A stretch of 64,000 bases of DNA from Schistocerca nitens (GCF_023898315.1 NC_064621.1:125153521-125217520), one strand, 5' to 3'. Positions 33,367-45,494 are shown, counted from the stretch's first letter. Notes: generated by a model not told the origin, from the letters alone. Made by a program: numbers and translations.

Positions 33367-35079
33367 GTGCCATGTCTTCTGGAACACGATCCCTGGTGTG
33401 AAGGGGCCGTGGCACAATTGAGTGCCTTTAAGGCCGTTTTCCGGGAGAGGCAGTGAGTGATGCAGCACGGACAGCTCAGGTCTGCGGAGCAACGAGCTTA
33501 TTCTACGAGCCATTTGACTTCCACGTTTGTCTTGTTAAGCGTCTTCAGGACATGAAGGATGCGCACTGGAAACGGGAGTGGACACATTATTCCTTTGCCC
33601 GACAAGATTTGGAGATGGGCAGGGGGTGGTCGTCATCCATGCATCTCCTGGCGGCTCCAAGTCTTCCCACTGTGTGTCTCCGCAAGCTGCTTTGGATGCT
33701 TGAGCATATAATAGTTTTGACTGTTCGGTTTCTTCAGGTGGTTGTGCCTTGCAGCCTCTATGTCGACTCGGTTCATTTTCCTGTTGTTGTTGTTCCACGC
33801 TTCTGCGTCTGGCCAGGTGTTTTGAGGAGCATCTCACTGGTATGAAAACATAATAGTTTCAGTTTGGTAGCTGTCATAGGGATGTGATTTGATTGTGTGG
33901 GATTATGTAAATTTTTTATGTTATTGGGTCGTTATTCGTGACGTTCAAAATATTTCTCTTTGCCTGGTGCTTTGTGCACTAAATCGCCAACTCGCTTTCT
34001 TCAGTTATTTGGTACGTCTTATGCGTCTTACGAGGACAAATCTTGCTGCATGTATTTTGGTGACTTATTCTTCGAAGCCAAGCTTGTGTATTTTAGGTTA
34101 ATCATCCTACAGTTCGCTTCTTCCTTCTATTTATGTTTTCTGTCCCGCGTTACTCTTTAGTATTTGCCTTTCCCGCCCCGCGGCGTGATTTGAAAATGAA
34201 TCTCATTGGCCGCTGAACCTCTTTACAGTCAGGTGTAAGTGGGCGGCAGAGGGGTGGGAGAGGGGATGACGGTTGCCCTGGACAGTTACCTTATCATCTT
34301 TGAGCTTCTTATTACAACTGTTTTGTCTATGCTGCCAGTGTGTAAAGTAATGACTTAAGTTTTTACTAGTTTTACTTACAACTTAATTCTCTGTTCATCG
34401 AGCTATATTGTATGATCGTGACTCTGGGCATGTATGCCAAGTCTTACAAAAATGTAATAATAGTAATGATCTTTTGAAAATAATTTAGATTCGCGACTGA
34501 AACAGAATCGAATGGTCTAGTTTTTAGCACCACTCTCTCTACAGGCCACAAGTGACCCATTGGGACCATCCTACCGCTGTGTCATCCTCCAGCAATGTAA
34601 GCGTAAATGAGTGGAACAAAGTGTCGTCACTTCAGAGGCTCCACGAATTTGCTGCTAACGGGGCTAAGGGAGACCCCATTGCTACGCTGTTTGCTGCTCG
34701 TAGGATTTTCCTTGCCATTCCAAGTTGGTGACGACAATCATAGTTCAACGAGGTCGCACAGTCGTTACTTGCTCTGGTAGGATAAGAAAAGTTTGTGTAC
34801 TGGCACGTTTGCGAATAATGGCCTTATATCAAAGTCGACCATGATGGCGGTGGGTAAATGGTTTTCCCCACTTACCCAATTTATACGGTTTGTGAAGTGC
34901 ATCAAACTCTTCAAACAAGAGTTTACTTTGCCGACTACAGGTCTTAATTTTGAGTGTAGACATTTTGGCAGTTTGTACTATATGTAGGCTAGGTGATCTA
35001 TTTCACTATGGGCCTTAAAGCATAATTTTCCTAATGTATATTCGGCACTCCACAACCTGTAGGAGCAACTGGTACTGTT
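33367..35079. other. Unassigned, includes possible Penelope-like upstream region and repeat pieces
   Basis: From 33367 the sequence should continue Penelope-like element 3 beyond its insertion, but I can read no RT motif. A GC-box/CCAAT-like cluster occurs near 34167-34212 (CCCGCCCCGCGGCG, ATTGGC) and could be a promoter. Around 34540-34600 (GGCCACAAGTGACCCATTGG) lies a fragment of a dispersed repeat. The plus ORF at 33453-33845 has no family features. Confidence 0.4.
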
Positions 35080-35770
35080 GAAATTCTGTTCCTGGACGTG
35101 GTGGTGTACAGGGCAACGTAGAGCACGCTAGGACACAGAGTATATCGGAAGCCTACACATATGTACACGTATTTCCACACCCAGTCCAACCACCACCTAG
35201 CACTTTTATGCTGTTTGGTTGCCCTTGCCCAGCGTCTAAGCGATGCTCAAACCATAAAACTTGTTTTCAAAAATTTGTGTGCAATGTTTGTGGCCAATGG
35301 TTGCAACCATACATCGATCCAGACAGCCATGACAGTAAACAAAAGGAAGCAAGATAGGTAAGAAATCGACAAACGGAGAGCAGAAGAGCGCTTACCCTAC
35401 GTGAAAAATGTCATTGGCTGGAATGTTGAACACTATCGCCACGTTGGCGTTCAGTCTGTCTACTACATCGGCCACAAGATTCATGATGTGCTACGCTCCA
35501 CCAATTAGAAGATAGGTGCTTCACACACTGCAGGTGTGTACAAGGCGGAATATCAGAATGGAAAACTATACTTCGCTGAAACCAGCAAGCCTATAGCTAC
35601 ATCCATACGGAAACACAGCTAATCTGCAGTGGTCGAACAATAGCAAGACCGTAACAGGGAAATCAGATTTAATGAAACCTGCATACTGGCCACGCAGCCG
35701 GGTTTGACGAAATCTAGAAACAGTAAAATACGCTAAAGTAATGAACGGAGAGGGGGGATACATGCTTGCC
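35080..35770 (+). pseudogene. Penelope-like retroelement 4, RT thumb and GIY-YIG part
   Basis: Plus strand: FLDVVVYRAT at 35089-35118, a stop, GHRVYRKPTH (YRKPTH at 35143-35160), YFHTQSNHHLALLCCLVALA and QRLSDAQT, then, after frame changes, GVYKAEYQNGKLYFAETSKP (GVY at 35533-35541, LYFAE at 35566-35580), with the nuclease's YIG altered to YFA. It ends near 35770. The FLDV...VYRKPTH...SNHH chain is shared with Penelope-like element 1. The palm is missing. Confidence 0.75.
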
Positions 35771-35974
35771 TTATCTTCGCTGCCAGCACTCGGGGTTAAC
35801 ATTCCGCACAAACAACATGTGTCACGAGTGCTACCAGAGAATAACTGACGCCCCACAGCCTGCGTCTAGCAGGAGGAAAGCTGCAGCCCACACTTCACTC
35901 GCCAATCAACACCAATTGTTGCAAATAATGAAAGAGGCAATAGATAAGAGCACATCTCCACACTCTTATCCTTT

Positions 35975-36868
35975 TTTTCGAGTCATCAGACTGGTTTGAT
36001 GCTGCCTGCTACGAATTCCTCTTCTGGCCAAACCTCTTCATCTTAAAGTAGCGCTTGTAACCTAAGTCGTCTGGATCTATCCAGGTCTCTGTTTTCCTAT
36101 ATAATTTTTACATTATACAGTTCCCTCTAGTACCATGGAAGTTGTTCCGTGATGTCTTAACTGATGCCGTACCATCCCGCCCATTTTTTCTTGTCAGTGT
36201 TTTCAACGTATACCTTTCCTCGCGGATTCTCCAGAGAAACTCCTAATTCCTTGCCTTGTAATTCCACCTACTTTTCAACATGCTTCTGTAGCACCATGTC
36301 GCAAATGCTTGGATTCTCTTCTATTCCGGTGTTCCTGTAATTCATGTTTCACTACCATTCAATGCTGTGCTGAAAACGTACATTGTTAAAAATTTATTAA
36401 TCAAATTAAGACCTTTGTTTGATGCTAGTAGACTCCTCCTGGCCAGAAATCCCCTTTTAGCCAGTGCTAGCTCTTTGTGTCTTCCTTGCTCCTTCCGGCA
36501 TGGGCTATTTTGCTGCCTAGGTAGCAGAATTCCTTAACTTCATCTATTTCGTTATCACCAATCCCGATGTTAAGTTTCTCACTGCTCTCATTTCTGCTAT
36601 TTTCATTGCTTTCGTCTTTCTTCGATTTACTCCCAGTCCATAATCTGTATTCATTTCAATGTGTATTCCATTCAGCAAATTCTGCAATTCTTCTTCGCTT
36701 TCCCTGAAGAAAGCAATGTCAACAGTGAATCTTACCACTGATCCTTTCACGTGAATTTTAGTTCCACTCTTGAACTTTTCTTTTACTTCCGTTATTCACC
36801 TGCACCACAGCAATCTTTTAAAACTGTCACTCATTCCGCCTCAATGAGACATTTTACAACAATAAAAT
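35975..36868 (-). pseudogene. RTE-like LINE fragment
   Basis: Minus-strand C-terminal half of a LINE ORF2. The RT palm reads FTVDIAFFRESEEELQNLLN, where FADDIAF would be expected; one catalytic Asp is lost. After it come LINE-type linker residues (GLGVNRRKTKAMKIAE) and a decayed C-terminal domain corresponding to the 'YGSETW' region of copy A. The left end (ATCAGACTGGTTTGATGC on plus) is the 3' end by analogy with the 22.4-kb copy (GAGACTGGCTTGATGC). It is truncated near 36868. Confidence 0.75.
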
Positions 36869-36912
36869 TGTGACCTGATGTCATGCTCAGTGAGCAGCAA
36901 TGACCACATATA

Positions 36913-37645
36913 CAGGGTGTTACAAAAAGGTACGGCCAAACTTTCAGGAAACATTCCTCATACACAAAGCAGGAAAATATGTTATGATGTGGACATCTGT
37001 CCGGAAACGCTTACTGTCCATGTTAGAGCTCATGTTATTACTTTTCTTCAAATCACATTAATCATGGAATGGAAACACACAGCAACAGAACGTACCAGCG
37101 TGACTTCAAACACTTTGTTACAGGAAATGTTCAAAAGGTCCTCCGTTAGCGAGGATACATGCATCCACCCTCCGTCGCATGGAATATCACAGCCGTCCAC
37201 AATACGAGCATGGAGAGTCTCTACATTTGGTACCGGGGTTGCGTAGACAAGAGCTTTCAAATACCCTGCATAAATGAAAGTCAAGAGGTTTGAGGCCAGG
37301 AGAGCGTGGAGGCCATGGAATTGGTCCACCTCTACCAATCCATCGGTCACCAAATCTGTTGTTGAGAAGCGTACGAACACTTCGACTGAAATATTCAGGA
37401 GCTCCATCGTGCATGAACCACATGTTGTGTCGTACTTGTAAAGGCACATGTTCTAGCAGCACAGGTAGAGTATCCCGTACGAAATCATGATAACGTGCTC
37501 CATTGAGCGTAGGTGGAAGAAACTAAAATGACCTCTAACATGGAAATTAAGCGTTTCCGGACACATGTCCACATAACATCTTTTCTTTATTTGTGTGTGA
37601 GGAATGTTTCCTGAAAGTTTGGCCGTACCTTTTTGTAACACCCTG
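36913..37645 (-). mobile_element. Internally deleted mariner-type transposon with long terminal inverted repeats
   Basis: 733 bp flanked by TA on both sides (36911-36912, 37646-37647). The ends CAGGGTGTTACAAAAAGG are perfect inverses and the repeats continue inward for about 140 bp with small indels (GGCCAAACTTTCAGGAAAC, TCCGGAAACGCTTA). Between them, on the minus strand, is only the C-terminal catalytic half of a transposase: MWFMHDGAPEYFSRSVRTLL, then RWIGRGGPIPWPPRSPGLKP and LDFHLCRVFES. The HDGAP aspartate and a PLDF aspartate are kept; the N-terminal DNA-binding half and first catalytic Asp are deleted. It would need a full-length relative to move. Confidence 0.88.
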
Positions 37646-37647
37646 TA

Positions 37648-38093
37648 GATGATTGCACGCAGATAAAGCACACCATTAGACCCAGAAAAAGACCACTGTG
37701 ACCGTGGCTGATACGTTCTTCTACCCAGTATAGTTTTTTTTACATTATGTTGCCGTCCAATACTCATAAAGCTTTTAGGTCACCTCATACTGGCCACAGA
37801 AGCCTACTTATTAATACAGAACGGGTTCCTTTATCCTTTAACAATTCCTTTCCTCTTATGTTTGGGAACTGTGTACCATTTCATGAAAGAGTATTCTTGT
37901 AATAAGCCACTATGGTTAAACAGTCTCAATCGGAACAACTCTCATATATTCGCTGCATCAACTACTTTCCGTATATACAGCTTCAAATACATCGAAATCA
38001 TTTCCATGACACCCAGTGCATAATATTAATCAGGTCGCATTGGCACTAGAGGACGCTAAAATGTTAGTTGTTACTAGATCTCACATGTTGTCC
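37648..38093. other. No recognisable gene
   Basis: Sequence between the transposon and the solo LTR. No ORF, RNA gene or repeat structure recognised. Confidence 0.5.
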
Positions 38094-38098
38094 AGAAC

Positions 38099-38843
38099 TG
38101 TTGTGTACATAGTTCCGCGTAGTTAGCGCGTACACAACTTTCCCAATAGAGCGCGCCTCGCTAAGCACAACAGCGCAGGCGCAGCGCTCGTCCGTCTCCG
38201 CACTACGAGATGGCGCTGTCTTAGAGACGGTCCGCCGATCCACGTATTAATATGTAACGCAGCCAATGATATTGCTGCTAACGTAGAACCTCTTCTCCTC
38301 GCGGATCACACTCGCGCAGTGACACCTGAACGCGCGAGGTATTATAACGAGTGTACAGACCTGCGATTAGTCAGTCTGTGCCAGTCTGCATTAGTCTGCA
38401 TTTGCTGTACCAGTCTACAGTCAAGTTTCAGTCTGCGCCTAATAAGATTATCATATTCCTGTACATAGCCATGAAGACAAATGTATAGACACTTTTGTCA
38501 AGTATCAGAGATATGTGAGAATAAGATTAACGTACCAAGACAAAGGAATTTCAGATTGTCAGTTGTAAATAGCATCCAGAACCTAGTTAAGTAATTTTTA
38601 TGCTGGTTATTATTTTAATAAATGTGTGTGGAAATTAATCAAGTTCTGTTTAAAGTTGGTCACCGTCAATCTGCTACTCTAAGCGTGCAAGTGGGATTTC
38701 TATCGTCTGACCTAACGGCAGAAGATAAACACGCCACGATAAGACCACGAGACAAACTGCTGACACTCGCCTACTTCACTAGAGCGACAAGTCAAATAAT
38801 CTGATGGTGTGTGTACCGACGGTCTTACAGTACGCACACCACA
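38099..38843 (+). mobile_element. Solo LTR of an LTR retrotransposon
   Basis: 745 bp beginning TGTTGTGTACATAG and ending CGCACACCACA, i.e. TG...CA, with a perfect 5-bp target duplication AGAAC at 38094-38098 and 38844-38848. It has promoter and processing signals in LTR order: a TATTATAA box near 38340, repeated CAGTCTGC segments just after it, and an AATAAA signal at 38617-38622. No second LTR or internal region is present, as expected after LTR-LTR recombination. A 60-aa ORF inside it is incidental. Gypsy, BEL or Copia cannot be told apart from the LTR alone. Confidence 0.88.
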
Positions 38844-38848
38844 AGAAC

Positions 38849-40434
38849 TATGTGGTAATTTACTATAATGATATGGCGAGTAGCCGCCTTGACCTGTGAC
38901 TCAAGTTGTAATAACTCGTTAGTTTCCATTAATTGTAAGAAAAAAAGCTCAAAATGGTAATACTTCGTCTTGTGCAGAGAACAATTCTTTGCTTCACTGG
39001 GTCTGAATGGAAGTATGTGTCCACCTCACCAATCGATCCACGTAGCGTTGAGTTACACTTAATCTCCAGTTTCCTTCCACGTGTAGTGTAACGTAGATAT
39101 GTAGACGTGCTGGAGCCTGAGCATTGTATTACAGCAGTGCTGACAGCAGGCAAGTGAGGGATGCCGGTAATAAACTAAAACAGCTGATGCGATGTTGCGA
39201 GATAAGTTAGCTCGTTGAAACAGCAGACTCACAGGTATTGCACAGACTCGTGCTGCAAGAGGCAAGACAGATTTCCACGCTGAAAGTGGTAGTGGTGCTT
39301 TTAACTATCTAACTGGTACTGTCGCATTTGCACAAGTGTACCTCTGTTTACAATAAATGCTGATCATTTTTGTAATCTGCCAGGAGAGGACGCCCACATG
39401 GACCTGGCAATAGAAGCCATTGGTTCGAGGCCACAACCTGACAAGTTCTCAGTGCACTATGACCCTCCCCATACGTAATGCCACTGTGGAACGATCCACA
39501 TTATGTTGTCTCCAGCAATACTGACAACTCAAGCCCAGGGCCTGTTCTGTGTGTCGCTGCCTGTACACACCACCTGCCGACCGCCAAAGAAGAATGGGTG
39601 TCTCCCAGTGATGCGCTGTAACTCACCCAGGCATCGCCCTGGAGCACAGGTGATACGCCATAGTGTGGGGCCCACAAGACCGGCTTCTATAATGAGAGTA
39701 CTCGCACTCGGTGGAGAACGTCGTCATCATCGCAAGGGGTACGAGCAGCGAGCCCAACAGAATTCAGCGGTCAGCCAGCGACTGAATGGGTGTGTCAAGC
39801 AGTGCAGATACACCAATACAGATCTTCTTACGTTTGCAGTTACCTTCCTCTGGAGCGTCCTGAGCTCCCATCTCGCCCCCGGTTGCACCTTCCTGGCTCA
39901 CAGCCGCTCCAACCTGTAACAGGGAGTGCTATAGTTTGGTGTTAGAATTTATGGCATTGCATTCACACATCACGACATCTGGAGACGACCTGTACTGTCA
40001 ACATGATCCGATGAGTGATGAATCATTTGCTTTGTTTAGGAGAGTGTAACAGAAGTGAAGTGTGACTGTAATCTAAACTTAGAGGCTACCTAGTTTAGGT
40101 CGGTGTAGTGGACTGACTTACAATAGAATTAAGGGTAACTGGTGCCTGTATGCTGTACACAATGTCTCTTACTTGAGCATCCTGCGCCATGCACGGAGTC
40201 AGTACTCCTAAACTGTTCTATGTATCAGCATGATCGTATTGCAAAGCATGGTACGGCGTAAAGACTAATTTGTAGTGACCTTCTCGAGTTGTAACACAAA
40301 TATATATTGCTGTGTGTAATAGAGAGTAAAAGTGTAGCAATGGCAGTCAGAGACGCGTGATCTACCGAAGCCAGAAGCAACGTGGTTATTGTAGGGAAAG
40401 CCAGCAAACCTGATGGCAGATAATATGGAGCTGG
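38849..40434. other. No recognisable gene
   Basis: Mixed composition with a GC-richer block at 39370-39920. The plus ORF at 39503-39919 (138 aa) is Cys/Arg/Pro-rich without family features. Composition suggests an old transposon, but no motif supports one. Confidence 0.4.
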
Positions 40435-40569
40435 GTAGTTCAGTTGGTAGAGCACTTGCTGCGAAAGGCAAAGGTCCCGAGTTCGAGTCTCGGTCCAGCA
40501 CACAGTTTAAATCTTCCAGGAAGTTTCATATCAGTTCACACTCCGCTGCGGAGTGAAAATCTCATTCTG
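40435..40569 (+). repeat. tRNA-derived SINE, single-arm copy
   Basis: The tRNA-like head GGGTAGTTCAGTTGGTAGAG and GAGTTCGAGTCTCGGTCC fit Pol III A and B boxes, followed by CACACAGTTTAAATCTTCCA, GAAGTTTCATATCAG and GCGGAGTGAAAATCTC. It is related to the plus arm of the fold-back SINE at 11.2 kb. The anticodon stem is one base short and no CCA-proximal pairing is clear, so this is not a working tRNA gene. Confidence 0.75.
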
Positions 40570-40944
40570 GAATTATGGAACTACATAGGTACGAACAGTT
40601 TGCGTATCTTCAAGTACCATAGCAGGATGTGCATCCATCTGCCGCAGGATTAATCGTTTCATTTTCTGGAACTTCAACAGAGGATGTGCGGTAGTCCTGA
40701 GAGGACCCTAAAACGTTGGCGGAGCTAGGAGGTCGGACTGATGTTTAGCTGTTGTGAGTAACGAAACTGTGACTTGTGGAACGACCAAAAACGTACCTGA
40801 TGGGTACGGAGACATTAAAGTACACAGTAAGCTTTGAACAACTGGAGAAGGGGCTTTGTAAAGATACAAGAAACAGAACAGTGAGAGATATTTTAAGTAG
40901 CATGGGGAAATAGTGGGAAATTTTGCGCAGAGGACAAAAAAATG

Positions 40945-41545
40945 CAATGCGCATAAACTCATCTAAATACTTAGGGATTACAATTACAAATAATCTAAAT
41001 TGCAACGATCACATAGATAATATTGTGGGTAGAGCAAACCAAAGACTGCGATTCATTAGCAGAACTCTTAGAAGGTGCAACAGGTCTACTAAAGAGACTG
41101 CTTACACCACGCTTGTCCGCCCCATTCTGATCGCTGTGTGGTGTGGGATCCGCATTAGGCGGGACTGACGGATGACATCGAAAAGTACGAAGAAGGGCAG
41201 CTCGTTTTGTATTATCGCGAAATAGGGGAGATAGTGTCACTGACACGATACGTGAATTGGAGTGGCAATCATTAAAACAAAGGCGTTTTTCGTAGCGACG
41301 GGATCTTCTCATTAAATTTCAATCACCAGTTTTCTCCTCCGATTGCGAAAACATACATAGGGAGGAATGATCATCACGATAAAATAAGAGAAATCAGGGA
41401 TCGCACTTAAAAATTTAGGTGCTCACTTTTCCCGCGTGCCGTTCGAGAGTGGAACGGTAGAGAGACAGCTTGATGGTGGTTCATTGAACCCTCTCCCAGG
41501 CACTTTACTGTGAATAGCACAGTAATCACGGAGATGTAACCTTTT
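40945..41545 (+). pseudogene. Jockey-like LINE C-terminus and 3' UTR
   Basis: Plus strand: SSKYLGITITNNLNCNDHID, then ANQRLRFISRTLRRCNRSTK and ETAYTTLVRPIL, with the remainder (ATGSSH-, REIRDRT-, FPRAVREWNG-type) in shifting frames. This is the region after the RT palm in Jockey-clade LINEs. A 3' UTR of about 80 bp with CCCTCTCCCAGGCACTTTAC follows. The 5' part is missing and several frameshifts are present. Confidence 0.75.
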
Positions 41546-42934
41546 AGGAGTAACGCAGAAGAGCTGTTAATTTACGGTTAAGAGAAAAGGAGCCAACGAG
41601 ACTAGCTGAGGAGGTTCAAATTTCCAGGACTGCGAAATAAGTGTGATAAATAGTCTCATAAGCAAGTTGCAATAAGCAGCATAGTAAGTAACACTGGATG
41701 CAATATCCGACTAGTTTCATTGTAACATAAAATATTTTTGTCAATAGGTATTGTTACATTAAAAGATAATTTGTTACAATTTTACTGTATCTGTGGTTCA
41801 TTTTGTTCTAATTTATCCTCCAAAATTTGGTAGTTCGTTACTGGAAACCTCGTCAGTTTGTTGCAGTTTTACTGCAACACTGGTAATATGTGGATCAATA
41901 TCATACAATTTCTTTTCGTGTTTATCTATAATCGAATATCAAATTGATGGTTTATGAGAAAGTTGCCTAAATTTTGGCAAGCTATCACTGTGTGACAACC
42001 TACCAGTGTCACATGCAATTTCTTAATACATATTTTCAATGTGAAGGAAATACGTAAACTCAAGACACAAAGAGACATAGTAGTGAATTAAATAAGTGAT
42101 GGAGCAGTGAAAGATACAATAGCAGATTCTTCATCTAGAAATGCCACTAATAAATATTGAATAAGTATAATAACAACAATTCTGTAAAAAGAAATATTCT
42201 ACTGCTAACAGTACTTCAGCTGTGGCTAATGTTTACATAGAATCTCATCAGATTTTGTTGCAATCTGTATGAAATATCTGCAAGGAAGAGTCGTTACTGC
42301 AGAAAATGCAAGCTGAGAAGGATTACAGGGATGGGTCTAGACCTGCAGGTATGGAACATTTTTAACACTTTCAAAGACAAATGGCGTCTTGTAACCAGCC
42401 ATAAAATGTTCCACTTCCAACCCAGTTGAACATCCTATCAATACCCACTACTTAAATGATTTTCTTATACAAAAAACCTGTATGTAAACAGTAAGGTTGA
42501 GATAAAGAATTTGAAAGAACTTGAGGTTTGTACCCCATATTGTTAATAGCTTCAAAATATGACAGATATTTACCAAAATATATAAGAAATTGTGGTGAAG
42601 TATTATCTATAACTCTTGTATAAAAGCGAGTTAATGAAGAAATAAATAGTCCAAACAATATGAAATACAAGAAGAAATATATGTCACGATATTCCAAACA
42701 AGTAGTTCAATGATTACAACTTCCCACTGCAAGAAATACAGCTCACTTGAATGAAATGATTTCATTGATTTCACATCTTCAAGAAAGATATAGTATCGAA
42801 TAATTATGGTGACAGTAGTTGAAAAGTGTCACAAACCAGCAAGAAAAACATTCATGCATAGATATTTAGTAATATGAGAATCAGATGATTTGAGAAATGC
42901 AGACATTTTAAATACGAGGCAGTATTCATGTGAT
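41546..42934. other. AT-rich, no recognisable gene
   Basis: No conserved domain or repeat structure seen on either strand. The minus ORF at 42452-42697 is hydrophobic (FFLYFILFGLFISSL) and looks compositional. Confidence 0.45.
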
Positions 42935-42948
42935 AATACAGGTTCAAA

Positions 42949-43148
42949 AAAATGGTTCAAATGGCTCTGAGCACTATGGGACTCAACTTCTGAGGTCATT
43001 AGTCCCCTAGAACTTAGAACTAGTTAAACCTAACTAACCTAAGGACATCACAAACATCCATGCCCGAGGCAGGATTCGAACCTGCGACCGTAGGGGTCCT
43101 GCGGTTCCAGACTGCAGCGCCTTTAACCGCACGGCCACTTCGGCCGGC
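42949..43148 (-). repeat. tRNA-derived SINE, full-length copy 2
   Basis: 200 bp, same family as the copy at 20.5 kb but on the minus strand. The B box (reverse complement GGATTCGAACC) is intact at 43072-43082. A perfect 14-bp target duplication AATACAGGTTCAAA flanks it at 42935-42948 and 43149-43162. Little diverged from copy 1 by eye, so a fairly recent insertion. Confidence 0.93.
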
Positions 43149-43162
43149 AATACAGGTTCAAA

Positions 43163-44346
43163 TGGACATGGTGACAATACACTTGGTCATAGATTATCAC
43201 CACCAGTAGAATGCCTCTAAATGGCATGTAATGGTGTTAGCACATTTAAGTTCTTATTGCTAACATGCATGATATTTTCAAAGTAATCCATGCTATCAGT
43301 GTCAGCCAATAAATTGTCCAATTCCTCCAACAATAATCAAAGAACGAAATGTTCATCAGGTGGACTTGTCTTATTCCCAAGAAGTCCACAGACCTTGAGA
43401 ACTTTAGAACAGATCATGGTAGCACTTTGAATTACTATGATGTTGATGTTTCTCTGTGAGATTCATAATCAGAAACTGGTCACACTAGCTGCAAAATGGG
43501 ACAGCACAAAAAAAACAGAAGTATGTGTAGGTGAGCTATACAAATTTTTTCAACTATACAGTTTTTCTGTGAGAAAAAGGGGGCGATGCTCTTGTAAGTG
43601 CCACTCCTATTTACAAGATAATAATGCAGTTCAGCACATGCAACTGTACCCAGACAGCATAGTACCACACAATGTTATTGAGACAATGTAGTTTGGTGCA
43701 ACAGTACTCACTGGACATGGTATCCAGAATATGTGGTGCAGTGTGGAATTGGTGGCATTCGTATCGTGGTCAACTCCTTCATCCCACATGCAATTTGTAC
43801 AGAATGGGTTTTTTCACTAAAGTTATTTAAATAAAAATGCTGTTTTCCCCATCCTGTCTTACGTTCAGTGTTTAAACAGGACATAGTTATACAGTTAGAA
43901 TATGTCATACCTTGGAACTGTAAGCTTAGGGCATCAATTATTTTAACAGTTCAAGTGGTTTGCCAGCTAGTTGGGGGGGGGGAATATTTAAATAAGCCAT
44001 CTGTGTGATGATACATTGATTTAGCTTAGGGTGTGGCAGTTTCCGAATTTCATACCACATTAAACTGAGCTGTAAGTACCATCCATCTTGGACTGCCATC
44101 ACATATTCTATAGTTAGGATAAGTAATCTGGCAACCAAGCACACTGTACCAGTATCCTCAGGTCTGCAGCTTGAAATCTGATGTCACAGGGCTGCAGAAA
44201 ACTCTGTAGGTAAATTGGCCTATGTTCACCAAGATGGATGTGATACTTAGGGTAGCTAGGCCAGGTAAGATATCTTGAATTTTTGAACTTCTTGGCATTT
44301 ATCAATTACTGCAATTAGTCTTTTTCTGTACTTCCCATCATACTTC
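43163..44346. other. AT-rich, no recognisable gene
   Basis: No domain recognised. A run of 10 G lies near 43972-43981. The right edge is the left terminal repeat of Polinton-like element B. Confidence 0.45.
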
Positions 44347-44440
44347 TTAGGTCTAACTCAATTTCATTGAAAAAAACGTATATTTTATAATAAAAATGAA
44401 TATTTTTTTCTTATCATATCCACTTATTATAAAGGAATTA
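44347..44440 (+). repeat. Left terminal inverted repeat of element B
   Basis: Begins TTAGGTCTAACTCA; then ATTTCATTG, a TATATTTTATA-type segment, TGAATATTT and CTTATCATAT, ending in TTATTATAAA. Each block recurs in the same order in the reverse complement of the right end. Confidence 0.82.
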
Positions 44441-45013
44441 TTTTTTCATACAAAAGATGAATGTAAGAATATAAATTTAACATTTTTAAAGACACTGCAC
44501 ATAAAAAATAAATTCCAGAAAGAAATGCATTCATAAAAAGCCCAAAATCTTCAGTGTCTGCTGAAAGAAATCTGGAGGGCTATTCTTGATGTTACTCTCT
44601 TCATTTCATTTCACCCTCCAGTTTTTTCAAAGTCCAAATAGAAATCCAGTTAGCTGTCCTTCTTGCATCTGGTCCTGTGTTCTTTAATTGAGGGGGGCAG
44701 AGCTCGAACAGCAGTGACCTAATCATTGATGATGGCCATTGCTTGTGTGGCCAGCCCAGTCCTGGCCTGGCGCACTCTGGGAGCAAATGTATTCGATAGC
44801 AGTTTGTACATATAATTGGAATGTGAAAAGGAAGTGCATTCTTTAAATGCTATTTTCATCAGTTTATTCTGGATGTAAATCAGTTATTTTATTCACATTT
44901 ATTCACATTTTCGTATTTTACTCGAAGAGATGAACTGTAAATAATACATAATGTTCCTCTGCAACACTCAAAATGAGATTTAAAAAGAATGTTATATGAT
45001 AGAAAAAAGGTAT

Positions 45014-45489
45014 TGCTGTGTCTAGACAAGACAGTCTAGACACAAGGGAGGTAGCCGAAAGGGCATGCGTCAACTCAAGCCGTCTTGCGTTAAGTCTGAA
45101 ACAGGATATGTGATGAAAGCTATAAAGAAAAGAACGGAGCTTCTCGTATACTTAACTTTAATTCTTTGTGTTACATTTCTCTTGATAATACAAGTGAGAC
45201 TCTCTCCAGATATGGTTAATGGCGCCTTGCTAGGTCATAGCCATGGACTTAGCTGAAGGCTATTCTAACTGTCTCTCGGCAAATGAGAGAAAGGCTTTGT
45301 ATGTGTAGTCGCTAGCAATGTCGTCCGTACAACTGGGGCGAGTGCTCGTATGTCTCTCGAGACCTGCCTTGTGGTGGCGCTCGGTCTGCGATCCTGACAG
45401 TGGCGACACGCGGGTCCGACATGTACTAATGGACCGCGGCCGATTTAAGCTACCACCTAGCAAGTGTAGTGTCTGGCGGTGACACCACA
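45014..45489 (+). mobile_element. Solo LTR inserted in element B
   Basis: 476 bp, TGCTGTGTCTAGAC...GGTGACACCACA, i.e. TG...CA, with a 5-bp direct repeat GGTAT at 45009-45013 and 45490-45494. A CTATAAAG box near 45120 is a candidate promoter. A short palindrome, TGTCTAGACAAGACAGTCTA, starts it. No internal retroelement sequence is present. It could also be an unrelated non-autonomous element, but TG/CA ends with a 5-bp duplication favour an LTR. Confidence 0.7.
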
Positions 45490-45494
45490 GGTAT

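Noticed and set aside
33453-33845. 130-aa plus-strand ORF
   Set aside because: Cys/Val/Trp-rich without motifs and opposite to the expected Penelope-like orientation; minus strand open as well.
40437-40503. Possible functional tRNA gene
   Set aside because: The anticodon stem is short, position 33 is not T, and a SINE body follows directly; treated as a SINE head.
43437-43691. 84-aa plus ORF with Cys-rich segment (CSCKCH)
   Set aside because: No recognisable zinc-finger spacing and an overlapping minus-strand ORF; no transposase context found.
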